64,000 nt of DNA from positions 248,001 through 312,000 of the forward strand of contig NZ_JAFFJX010000008.1 in assembly GCF_016924755.1 (NCBI RefSeq), in the 5' to 3' direction. Origin of the DNA: Longitalea arenae. Its GTDB lineage: Bacteria; Bacteroidota; Bacteroidia; Chitinophagales; Chitinophagaceae. How positions within the stretch are numbered: position 1 is the first letter of the stretch; each line of letters begins with the position of its first letter. This document shows, piece after piece, positions 37,059-46,220 of the stretch. The notes beneath the pieces are model-generated. The model was not told the origin of the DNA. It searched no databases and was given only the letters and a program-made list of their open reading frames with translations. A program made the translations under genes and the position numbers.

Positions 37059-40000
37059 CTATTGTTCTTCTTTAATCAGCGCACTTCTGCTTTCCTTAAC
37101 TGTTTGCACCCCTCGCTCTGTTTCCTTTTTCACCCGAACCAGCGTACCATCATCGTCGTATTCATAGAAAGTAGCATAGTTGTTCTCATCCAGCTCTGCC
37201 ATTAACCGCAGGTTCACCGCATTGTATACAAACGATTTCATTTGTGCATTGAAAGGATGAATGCGGATGTCGTCGAAATAAGTAGTAGCTGAATCCGATG
37301 CCTGTAAGGTCAGCGTCATTTTTGTAGCATTGGCCGGGATCTCCACCACGGCCTCATACCGTTGCCATCCTTCTACCAGGTTACCGGATGGGCTTAACTG
37401 AATGGTATTCACGGTTCCGCCTACCGTAAAGCCAACCAAAATGTGATTGCGGGTGTAAGTTTTACACTGGCAGCTGTTATCTTCTTTCACCCATCCCCCA
37501 ACGATCACCTTTTTACCGGCTATTGGTGCAAAGTTTGGCAGCACTGTACTTTTTGAGGCCAGCATGCCCTTCAGCTGGTTGCCGCAGGGGCCTGATTTCA
37601 CTGATGACGCCAGCGTTGGGATCACGGCATCAGCAGCAGGCAGTATCTCGGCGCTTATACTTGTGAGGCTATCTTTGTCTACCTTCAGACTATATAAACC
37701 CGAATGCGATTGTACTTTGGTGAAATCGTCCTGATGAGATGACCAATCAAAGGACCTGGCAACCGGACAGGCATTGTCACAGTTGTTTGTTTCAAAGCCA
37801 TAATCTTCAAATCCTTCATAAGCACCTTCCTGGAAATGACTGTTCTGCAGCACGGCTACCGGCAGCGTTAAACCATAGCCATAGATACCGGCGTTATAAC
37901 GGCCGAGCGGGTCTTTATTTTCCAACTCAAAACCTTTTCGGTTGAATAAGGTGGTTTGTGCATTCCATACCCAGCGGGTGGTATCGTAAGAAGGCACCCA
38001 GTTTTTACCCTGTAGGATCCAGAATGGTGCGAAATCTTTTATAACACCATTTTTACGGGTATTGATGGGCTGCATGGGATCCGATTCCATCCGGCGGCCA
38101 TAATACACATAACTGCGCAAAGGACGATAGTTACCCAGGATGCCGTACTGATAGGGGTTTATCGTGGTATCTGTAATGGCACTGTAACATAAGCCGCTGC
38201 TGATATCAGTACATTGCAAGGTAGAATTATAGCGCAGCACCGCGCCCATGGTATCAGGGAATGGCGGATACACTACGTAGGTCACTTCCATTACCGGCCA
38301 CTTTGCCGCATCGGCATATCGCTGCGAATAAATGGTTGAATAATAATTTCCATAACCACTTTGCATATAACCGGGCGCTCCCTCATATCCTGCACCGTAA
38401 CCGGAAACATTTGTATGAAAATCTTTAGTGCCCTGCGCCAGGATAAACGACGCGGAGGTATAATCTCTATTTCGATAGCCATCCACATATTCTTTCACAT
38501 CGATGGTGTCATTCTGGAATGGTACTGTTCTCCTCACCTCTCTGTGCCAGGGACTGGTGGTCAACTGTTCGTGCAACGATTCCAGCGGCACGCGGGGGAA
38601 CCATCCTGATGCAGACAAGGACACACTCAGGCTATCAACCAAATTCATGGAGTTGGCATCGGGCCAATAAGTGGAGTGGTGACCGCGCTGATCGGCCTGC
38701 AAAATGAGCCGGGCTGATAGAATGTCGGCCCTGGCAGGGATCTGGCTTACATTGTTAAAACGCAATATTGAAATGGCATTGCGTTCAGCGCCGCCCAGGT
38801 TGAGGTTGGTCTCCACTAACAACCTGTCTGACGTTGAATCGATCAGGGTAAGCGAATCCCTGAATGTGGGACAGTTCTGCGTCGACAACATGCTTGCCGA
38901 AAAATCAGGCGCTATCCGAACCGTAACGGTATCGGGTTCGGGGATCACCACATTCGGACTTTTATAAATAACCCCTTCCGATGTACATGTGCTCGTCGTT
39001 AAATCATAAAATGACATGCTGGAAGGATTGCGGCGAAGCAGGTTGATCTCGATATTTCCAATACGGCAGGTATAAACTTCACCATTAGGATCAGCAGACA
39101 CGGGCCGGAAGTAGCTGTTCAGGTTCTCCTTCAATATGGGACAGTTGTTTACATTAAACCCCGGCGTATTGATCTCACTCACCAACTGGCTTATGGTTTT
39201 ACGCTGCAAAAAGCCTCTTACAAACAACTGATTGCTCTGTATCAGATGATCAAAGAAGGGTTTCATGCATGAGCAGGCTTCATTGGCAAACCGCGCACTA
39301 TCATTGGACGTGGGAACACAATCTTTCAGCACATCCATTTTTCTTTTATCAGCTACTTTCCAGTATTGCGCCAGCTCACTGGCTGCAGCATTTACCACTT
39401 TTGTAGCCGTATCAAACACCAGGTGATATTTTCCATCGCCACCCCGTACCAACGGGCTGCGTAACGATGTTACCGTACCTACTGAACCGTTCATATTGCG
39501 GTGACCCGAGCGGGTTACCTTCAATGTTATATCATTTCCGGAGAAGGGGGTTCCATTTTTATCTACGAGGAACAGTTGCTGTGGACCTCCGTTAACTGCA
39601 TTGGAATCTATCACCCATAATTTATAACTATCCGGGAAAAACGCATAGGAACTGGTAGAACAGCCTGTTGCATTTATAGTTTCCTTGCTGTACACCAGCA
39701 GTTCATCGCCGGCTGTCAGATACAAGGTATCCAAACCATTCAATCCGTCAGTGATCTTACCATTTTTTACTTCCAGGTGTTCAAGAATAGCACCGATATT
39801 CTGGTAAGCGGGTCCCACGCCTTTATACACCCAATGTGCCGGGTAATTGAAATTGTACACCGGATCATTGAACTCATTTTGTGTTCTTGTCAGCAACGGA
39901 TCACCGGTTTCTGCGTCATACAGGATATTTTTCGTTGAGATCCTGCTTCCTTTATCTATCACCACTACACTATCAATGATCCCATAGCGGCGGATCACTT

Positions 40001-43000
40001 TTGTCATAGCCGCTGACCTGAACTGGTTGGTCTCTTTCTGGAACAGCGGTATGAGTGATGGTATAAGGGCCGGGAATGATCCCACGGTAAAAAAGTCGCT
40101 GTTCACATTTACGTTGGCGCCGATGGACACAGATGTCTGGTCACGCATATCGGCCATCAATTCCACATCCTTTCCAATCGTCGCTGCAGTATCAACATTC
40201 CCGTACGGATCGATGGTGGTAACCAGGTTCTTCAATTGTTTAAACGTTACATCGCCGTTTTCAACATGATAGAAATATTCTGCATGCGAAACAGGGTTTT
40301 TAGCATCATTCTCAGCATAACTTGCTTCAGAACGCAGTTTTCCATTCATATCATTCAGCTCCACTTTAAAGCCCTGGGCAATGCTGAGGAAGCTTTTTGC
40401 ATCTATGCGAAGGAAATTCCTGAGCAAAGGTTTATAGCGTTTCTTGGTGTCATTATCCAGCACCGACCAGTCCCAGGTAGTGGGGAAATCGTAGGTTGTA
40501 TAGAACCTTGTTTCAGCATAGCCATTGGCAGAACGCGTTTTATCGGTATGTATACTTCTCACCCGTACTTTACTGTAACCAACAGATGCACCCGGAAAAA
40601 ATGCTTCACCCAATGGCTCTTCACTATACTGCGCTGCAGTAGGCGCCATGATCGACACGCGGTCCTGGTATTCAATGGGCAGATGGAAAGGATTTTCCTC
40701 TGCACCGATCACCGGTTCCCATGCAGCCACGCCACTGCTTACGCGCGTTTCTTTTCCATGTATGGTCTGCGTGGTTGTATAATCATAATTCTGTCCAAGT
40801 ACGGTTTCCTTTTTCTGCGTCATGGCGTTCCAGTGATCGTAGATCAGGATGGTCTTTACCCGTAAGCCGCCGCCTAATTTTTTGCCGGTTGCACAATTCA
40901 ACCGTACATATGAACGGGCAGGAACAGTATGCGCAGCCTGGTTCCTGAACCGTGCTGATTTGGTATAACCGAGCAGCATGTTCGACAGGTCGGGCAATGA
41001 TGGCACCAGTACCCGGACTGCATCCATGGGGTTCAGATCATCACCAGGCTCTGACCGGTAGTATGCTTTTGATGGCAGGTTCAACCGTAAATAATTGATA
41101 GCGGCCTGTGCCAGCGGGCTCAATGATCCGCCGCCATCACCGTCATTATTCACTCCGGCCATTTTGATCCAGATCACATTGGGATCGTTGGTAAATCCAT
41201 ACCAGTTGGCGGCCGCTACATCGGGCTCCGCATAACAGGGCACATACTCGGAGCCGGAACCATACCCATCATTATCCGGCATCTGCACATATAGCCTGAA
41301 GTATAATTTGCTCATACCTTCCAGGTAACGGGCAAACAATTCTGCTTTTGTAGAAACCGGTACCGGAATCCTTACATAAGCAAATAAATGATCGTGTGTG
41401 CTCAGATCGCCGTCCACTGTATACAATCTATCGTTATACGAGCCGGAACTGGTTTGTCCAAAGCCGGCCAGTTGCAGCATTTGTGTCGACCGCCTGTTTT
41501 GAACATACGCATAATCGTCACTTTCATATTTCACTTTGATGCGCCCGCCTGAAGGTAATTTTATTGAATCCAGCATCCACGCAGCTGCGTTATAGGCAGC
41601 CAGGGCGCTGTCCTGTATTGCATAAGGATAATCGGCATTGGTCAGCGGATTGCCTGCTGTTGCATCAGGGTTTTGCGCCGGATCCTTATAGGTTCCCCAT
41701 TTATCGCTGGCATTGCTTGTGTACCGGGGATTGTTGTTGTGGTAATAGAACACATACGGATTCAGCTTGCCTTTCTCGTTGCCATTATAAGTGAACCATA
41801 TTTTTTTCAAGGTCAGTTTACCTGAATCGTTACCCTGGTTATTTCCAAATTTGTTTATACCACGGCACAACTCATAGCTATATTCAAAATGAACTGTTTT
41901 TACCGGAGTTGCATTTGTACCGCGGGCTAAAAAGTCAGCTTTTGAATACAGGTCTATCTGTTTCAGGCTATAGGCTTTTCCACTGTTCAATTTGACGCCG
42001 CTTTCGCTGATGGCCTGCAGGTCTTCCCGGTGTTGCAGGGTAAAAGTGGCGATCATGGTCTTTGATTCAATAGAATGCAGGTACCACATTTCCTTTTTAC
42101 CGCTGATATAATGCGCTTTGTCGTCGCGGTTATAGGTCTTCAGCCCTTCGCTGTAATTGGCGCTGTCGTTATAAGGCGCGCGCCACTCAAAGGGACTTGC
42201 AATACCGGCGCTTTTGGCATAATTGAATTTTACCGCATCGCCGATATCATCATCGCTGATACCATTACTGGTAACATCTACATAGTCGGGCGACAAAATG
42301 CCCGTCAACAGGAACGAGTGTGCATAAGCAGGCGTTTCCTGCCGGCTGTAATAACCTGACTTGCCACTGGTATTACGCGTACTGTTCTCATCAGAAGAAA
42401 AACTGGTCATGCCCGTCTGGTTATTCTGACGATTGTCTTTCGTTACAGAAAAACTTACCTCCTTCTGTTGAATATTATAGACCGGTATACCGTATACATA
42501 TCGCCGTCCGTCGGCATTCAACACATTTATTTCAGAAATGTGATTGCTTTTACGGAAATTATTTACGCGGTCTTCGCGGGTAATGACCTCGTCTACAATA
42601 GCAGTATCCACATAGGTGGGAGGATACATGTATATTCCCGGAATAGAATCTTTATGGTCTTTGTCCCACGGGCGGTTTTGCTGATCGGGTCTTCTCCAGG
42701 CAAATGCCATATGTGCATACCCATTACCCCCCAGTTCTATGTATTCTACGCGAAGTTTATAGAAATGGTCCTTGACCAGGTTTATCCTTCTCGTCATCCA
42801 ATCGGGGCCGGAACCTGGCTTCCAGTTATCAAACAACAGTGTATCGTTCATCCACAGCCTGCACCTGTCGTCCATGCGCACACCAAAATCATAGGTGCCG
42901 GTCACCGGGGCTTTCAGGCTGCCAAGCCAGCGGACAGTGAAATTATCATTCACAAAATTTTTGTCAATCAAAATTTTCGGGTACCCTTTCTTATCCAGCC

Positions 43001-45032
43001 AGTAAGGAGTCCACCTTTCCCAGTCGAAGTAAATAGTAGAGTTTAATTGTGTGGGATTAAAGTAGGGAGGTTTAAACTCCCTATTGGGGTAATAATATCC
43101 GATCACGCCAACGCCATTTCCCAATTTATCGCTTACGGAAACATCGTCACAATGGCGGGAACCGAACTTGTTTATCGTATGATGATATATGTATTTATCC
43201 AACCCGGAAACGGCTGCTTCCTGCGCCGTAAGGTAAGTGATCACCTGCGACCGTTTGTCGCGGGTGTTGCGCGCAGCACTGGCTGCATTGATATCGATGC
43301 TGCCTACTTTGGTTTTTCCCCTGTACCTGTTAAGTGTGTTTGAGGCAGTGATTGACGGGCTGTTCCTGCTGTCCTGTGCGAGGGCTGGCACTACTACATC
43401 ATCGCCTCCTATGGCGTCATAAAAAGCAGTTGTATTGATCGTTTTTTCCGCGGGATTGCGAAAATACACCGCTTCAAAAAGATTTTTGCTGTTTTTGAAA
43501 TTGATCGTATTTCCTATAATGTTTTCCGATTCCCAGGGCCCGGTTTGTGTATATGAATAGTTGCGGTTCAGATCCACCCCGCCATGCACCGCGTCGCCCA
43601 ACCCGATATCAACACTCGCAGCACCAGTAGTTGTTTTTGTGCGGCTGCGGTGATCTGCAATAAATCCTATGTCGCCGCGGTAAGGCCGGAAACTGCCACC
43701 GGTACCTTCGCCAGACATGGAGAACACATCATAGGTATAAGATGGCACTGCGATATGTGGAATAGCCGGTTTTTCGCGGTAGATCATTTCTTTTTCGCGG
43801 TTAAAATCTGTTACGGCATCGCGGTTACCAACCAGGTTCTGGTAATTGAGGTAACCGAATACAGGGATCGACACAGCCGTATCCGCTGGCGCTATGTACT
43901 CCTGCCCCCAATAGCCGCTTATATATCCTGTAGGATGGGTTCCTTTTGCCTCATATCCTACTTTAATGGTCACGCTGGTGTTTGAATTGGTCATTGGCAT
44001 GGTGATACTGGGCGAATAGGTTGGCCAGGCAAAGTCGAGACCGGCCTCCAGCCGTCTGCTGATCCCGTATATCCTTGGCTTTACATTCATTCCTAGCTGA
44101 ATCGCCTTTAAACCGGTTCTGGAATTGTAGGGAGCAGCCAGCGATATGCCGGCTCCGGCAGTAAAATTCTCATTCTTTGTATTCAACGTATACTGGTAAG
44201 ACAAACTGGGTCGTATGGTAATACCTTCCTGTGAATTATCCGTCAGGGAAAGGCCACCGCTCAGGGTACCGGTTGATTTATTACCCACATTTATGGAGGC
44301 ATTCAAAGAACGTTCAAAGCCCCAGCCTTTATAGGTATTATGAAAAATACCAAAACTTCCACCAACGGTTATGCCTTTACTAACGGTATCTATAACGATC
44401 TGGTTGTTTTTTGCATAGGCAGAAAGACCAAACAATTCAAAATCTGCCCCCACTGTAACTCCCCAGTTCTTATTTGGCTTTATTGACGACACTTTCGTCA
44501 TGGTATCGGCCCCGCCATTGAAATCATCCGGCACACCGCGCATATTCCGGGTAATGGAACCAGGGTTAATGTTCCAGCCTAATCCTACCCAGCTGGCCTC
44601 TTCATCCATGGTAATTCCACAGTGATAAGCAATATTAACCGGGTAACCGCCCACATCCAGCAACGGAATGTTGTAGCTGAAGTCGCCCGTGAACAGGTCT
44701 ACCATATTGTTGCTGTTGACCGAGGAGAAGGACTGGCTCTCGGGTTGCGAAGGCCCGCCAATGAATACGCCCTGGTTATTTTCCCTGGTCCCCGGCGAAC
44801 CATTTGCTTTTACGATTTTAATGTCAGGCGCATGTTCACGTACAGGCCTGTTCGAAGACATGAACACATTTACCGCTTCAGCGGCCGGCATTTCATAAGT
44901 ATAAGGAATGCCAGAGCTGCGGGGCGCATTCCAAGATCCCATCCGTTCCGCTATCGTCACCTGAACGAATGAAATGCTCAACAGGAACAAGGCTATATGT
45001 TTCTGATACCTATAAGCTAAACTCAATATCAT
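37059..45032 (-). CDS. Giant exported PA14-containing protein paired with the RHS toxin
   Basis: The 2657-residue protein has a signal peptide (about residues 1-28) and a Bacteroidota RHS/SpvB-like N-terminus (NMVDLFTGDFSYNIPLLDVG, then DEEASWVGLGWNINPGSITR). A PA14-like carbohydrate-binding module spans about 690-780 (FTVRWLGSLKAPVTGTYDFG, RMDDRCRLWMND). A DNRLRE-like region (about 2080-2210, ADILSARLILQADQRG) and a CBM-like jelly roll (about 2410-2590, GLYSLKVDKDS ... TTYFDDIRIHPF) follow, and it ends with YD-like NYATFYEYDDDGTLVRVKKE. It lacks the RHS core motif and a toxin-like tip, so it looks like a structural partner of the 2913-residue protein. Confidence 0.85.
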   Translation of the reverse strand: MILSLAYRYQKHIALFLLSISFVQVTIAERMGSWNAPRSSGIPYTYEMPAAEAVNVFMSSNRPVREHAPDIKIVKANGSPGTRENNQGVFIGGPSQPESQSFSSVNSNNMVDLFTGDFSYNIPLLDVGGYPVNIAYHCGITMDEEASWVGLGWNINPGSITRNMRGVPDDFNGGADTMTKVSSIKPNKNWGVTVGADFELFGLSAYAKNNQIVIDTVSKGITVGGSFGIFHNTYKGWGFERSLNASINVGNKSTGTLSGGLSLTDNSQEGITIRPSLSYQYTLNTKNENFTAGAGISLAAPYNSRTGLKAIQLGMNVKPRIYGISRRLEAGLDFAWPTYSPSITMPMTNSNTSVTIKVGYEAKGTHPTGYISGYWGQEYIAPADTAVSIPVFGYLNYQNLVGNRDAVTDFNREKEMIYREKPAIPHIAVPSYTYDVFSMSGEGTGGSFRPYRGDIGFIADHRSRTKTTTGAASVDIGLGDAVHGGVDLNRNYSYTQTGPWESENIIGNTINFKNSKNLFEAVYFRNPAEKTINTTAFYDAIGGDDVVVPALAQDSRNSPSITASNTLNRYRGKTKVGSIDINAASAARNTRDKRSQVITYLTAQEAAVSGLDKYIYHHTINKFGSRHCDDVSVSDKLGNGVGVIGYYYPNREFKPPYFNPTQLNSTIYFDWERWTPYWLDKKGYPKILIDKNFVNDNFTVRWLGSLKAPVTGTYDFGVRMDDRCRLWMNDTLLFDNWKPGSGPDWMTRRINLVKDHFYKLRVEYIELGGNGYAHMAFAWRRPDQQNRPWDKDHKDSIPGIYMYPPTYVDTAIVDEVITREDRVNNFRKSNHISEINVLNADGRRYVYGIPVYNIQQKEVSFSVTKDNRQNNQTGMTSFSSDENSTRNTSGKSGYYSRQETPAYAHSFLLTGILSPDYVDVTSNGISDDDIGDAVKFNYAKSAGIASPFEWRAPYNDSANYSEGLKTYNRDDKAHYISGKKEMWYLHSIESKTMIATFTLQHREDLQAISESGVKLNSGKAYSLKQIDLYSKADFLARGTNATPVKTVHFEYSYELCRGINKFGNNQGNDSGKLTLKKIWFTYNGNEKGKLNPYVFYYHNNNPRYTSNASDKWGTYKDPAQNPDATAGNPLTNADYPYAIQDSALAAYNAAAWMLDSIKLPSGGRIKVKYESDDYAYVQNRRSTQMLQLAGFGQTSSGSYNDRLYTVDGDLSTHDHLFAYVRIPVPVSTKAELFARYLEGMSKLYFRLYVQMPDNDGYGSGSEYVPCYAEPDVAAANWYGFTNDPNVIWIKMAGVNNDGDGGGSLSPLAQAAINYLRLNLPSKAYYRSEPGDDLNPMDAVRVLVPSLPDLSNMLLGYTKSARFRNQAAHTVPARSYVRLNCATGKKLGGGLRVKTILIYDHWNAMTQKKETVLGQNYDYTTTQTIHGKETRVSSGVAAWEPVIGAEENPFHLPIEYQDRVSIMAPTAAQYSEEPLGEAFFPGASVGYSKVRVRSIHTDKTRSANGYAETRFYTTYDFPTTWDWSVLDNDTKKRYKPLLRNFLRIDAKSFLSIAQGFKVELNDMNGKLRSEASYAENDAKNPVSHAEYFYHVENGDVTFKQLKNLVTTIDPYGNVDTAATIGKDVELMADMRDQTSVSIGANVNVNSDFFTVGSFPALIPSLIPLFQKETNQFRSAAMTKVIRRYGIIDSVVVIDKGSRISTKNILYDAETGDPLLTRTQNEFNDPVYNFNYPAHWVYKGVGPAYQNIGAILEHLEVKNGKITDGLNGLDTLYLTAGDELLVYSKETINATGCSTSSYAFFPDSYKLWVIDSNAVNGGPQQLFLVDKNGTPFSGNDITLKVTRSGHRNMNGSVGTVTSLRSPLVRGGDGKYHLVFDTATKVVNAAASELAQYWKVADKRKMDVLKDCVPTSNDSARFANEACSCMKPFFDHLIQSNQLFVRGFLQRKTISQLVSEINTPGFNVNNCPILKENLNSYFRPVSADPNGEVYTCRIGNIEINLLRRNPSSMSFYDLTTSTCTSEGVIYKSPNVVIPEPDTVTVRIAPDFSASMLSTQNCPTFRDSLTLIDSTSDRLLVETNLNLGGAERNAISILRFNNVSQIPARADILSARLILQADQRGHHSTYWPDANSMNLVDSLSVSLSASGWFPRVPLESLHEQLTTSPWHREVRRTVPFQNDTIDVKEYVDGYRNRDYTSASFILAQGTKDFHTNVSGYGAGYEGAPGYMQSGYGNYYSTIYSQRYADAAKWPVMEVTYVVYPPFPDTMGAVLRYNSTLQCTDISSGLCYSAITDTTINPYQYGILGNYRPLRSYVYYGRRMESDPMQPINTRKNGVIKDFAPFWILQGKNWVPSYDTTRWVWNAQTTLFNRKGFELENKDPLGRYNAGIYGYGLTLPVAVLQNSHFQEGAYEGFEDYGFETNNCDNACPVARSFDWSSHQDDFTKVQSHSGLYSLKVDKDSLTSISAEILPAADAVIPTLASSVKSGPCGNQLKGMLASKSTVLPNFAPIAGKKVIVGGWVKEDNSCQCKTYTRNHILVGFTVGGTVNTIQLSPSGNLVEGWQRYEAVVEIPANATKMTLTLQASDSATTYFDDIRIHPFNAQMKSFVYNAVNLRLMAELDENNYATFYEYDDDGTLVRVKKETERGVQTVKESRSALIKEEQ

Positions 45033-45106
45033 AGTACTGGGGTATGTATGGTGGTACAGTAATTATTCAAGTCGTATTAAGGTTCTATGTTCTTTATGAT
45101 CGCTGG

Positions 45107-46210
45107 TTATTTTGTCACAGTGAATTTCACAGTCCAGCTTTCATTACGGCTACTGGTAAACCGGAACAGATATACCCTGTTCTTAACGATCCTTTTATTC
45201 TTTTTAATGGGCACCTGTAATTGATTGGGGCCATATTGCACCGGCACTTCGCCTTCCTGCACAACCGGGTTGCCGGGTTCTTCAATACTGGTGATGGTAT
45301 ATTTTATCGAGGTATCGGCGGCTGCATTATTATACGTTACCCGCAACACATTGCCTGCAGTGGCGATCGATGCATCCTGGGCGCGTTGTACTTCAACATA
45401 AGGGGCTTGTTTTACAGAGGCAGCAGATGGTTGAACGGCCGTTACCCGGAAGGTCCAGATCTCACTTAACGCCACCGCTTTCCCGCTATTCATAGCCACG
45501 ATCCGCCAGGCATACACTTTACCGGTATCCAATGACCTGGTAGATGCCGGGTAATTCCAGAAAAGGTCTTTCGTATATACCGCGGCGTTCAATGGCACAT
45601 TCTGCTGTATGGCGTCGGCTTTTCCCTGCCCGGGCAAAACCTCTACCACTACAATAGCATAACCCAGGTCATTGAACAATCCCAATGGCGTAGGCGGCAA
45701 CCAGGTAAATTGCGGATAAGGCGTAATGAGTTTGTCTTCATTGGCAGGCGTATTCAGCAAGGGCGGGCTCAGCGGATCTACGTTGACCGGAATACAATTT
45801 TCCACCCAGGTAATATTGCCTTTATCTGCGCTCACCACCGAGTAACAGGCCTGGTAACGGCCTGCAGGCAACAAACCATTCGGGTCCATATCAATTTTCC
45901 CGCCGGGAATACTATAGGTATATTGAACAGGCGAAACATCTTTGGCCTGCAATTGCCGGGCGCCTTTGCCCAATGACACGGGCGCCGATACCGCAGTGAT
46001 CACCGGCTGGTTCGTCTGCGCATCCAGCAATACCAGATTCACCTTTACCAGCATATTGGAATTACTGGCATTTACCAGCACCACATTCCATAGCTGGTTC
46101 TTCATGAGTACGCCTGCCGGTGGCACCTGTAGCGTCATGCTTAGCTGTGCTTGTGATGTAACCATTACACCGGACAGCAGTAAACAAAACAGCATCCATT
46201 TTCTAGACAT
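45107..46210 (-). CDS. Exported beta-sandwich-rich protein of the RHS operon
   Basis: The 367-residue protein has a signal peptide (MSRKWMLFCLLLSGVMVTSQ, then AQ). The body is almost all strand: an N-terminal Ig-like region (VLMKNQLWNVVLVNASNSNM; LLPAGRYQACYSVVSADKGN), a fibronectin III-like middle (PLLNTPANEDKLITPYPQFTW ... VYAWRIVAMNSGKAVALSEI) and a third sandwich to the C-terminus (LYRFTSSR-like end, WTVKFTVTK). It starts 10 bases after the upstream barrel gene's stop, so the two are probably translated together. A periplasmic or surface scaffold role is inferred. No catalytic motif is visible. Confidence 0.78.
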   Translation of the reverse strand: MSRKWMLFCLLLSGVMVTSQAQLSMTLQVPPAGVLMKNQLWNVVLVNASNSNMLVKVNLVLLDAQTNQPVITAVSAPVSLGKGARQLQAKDVSPVQYTYSIPGGKIDMDPNGLLPAGRYQACYSVVSADKGNITWVENCIPVNVDPLSPPLLNTPANEDKLITPYPQFTWLPPTPLGLFNDLGYAIVVVEVLPGQGKADAIQQNVPLNAAVYTKDLFWNYPASTRSLDTGKVYAWRIVAMNSGKAVALSEIWTFRVTAVQPSAASVKQAPYVEVQRAQDASIATAGNVLRVTYNNAAADTSIKYTITSIEEPGNPVVQEGEVPVQYGPNQLQVPIKKNKRIVKNRVYLFRFTSSRNESWTVKFTVTK

Positions 46211-46220
46211 AATTACCTGT

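Noticed and set aside
37059-45032. The 2657-residue protein as a second polymorphic toxin
   Set aside because: It lacks the RHS core motif and a hypervariable tip, and no immunity-like gene follows; a LolA-like exported protein does.
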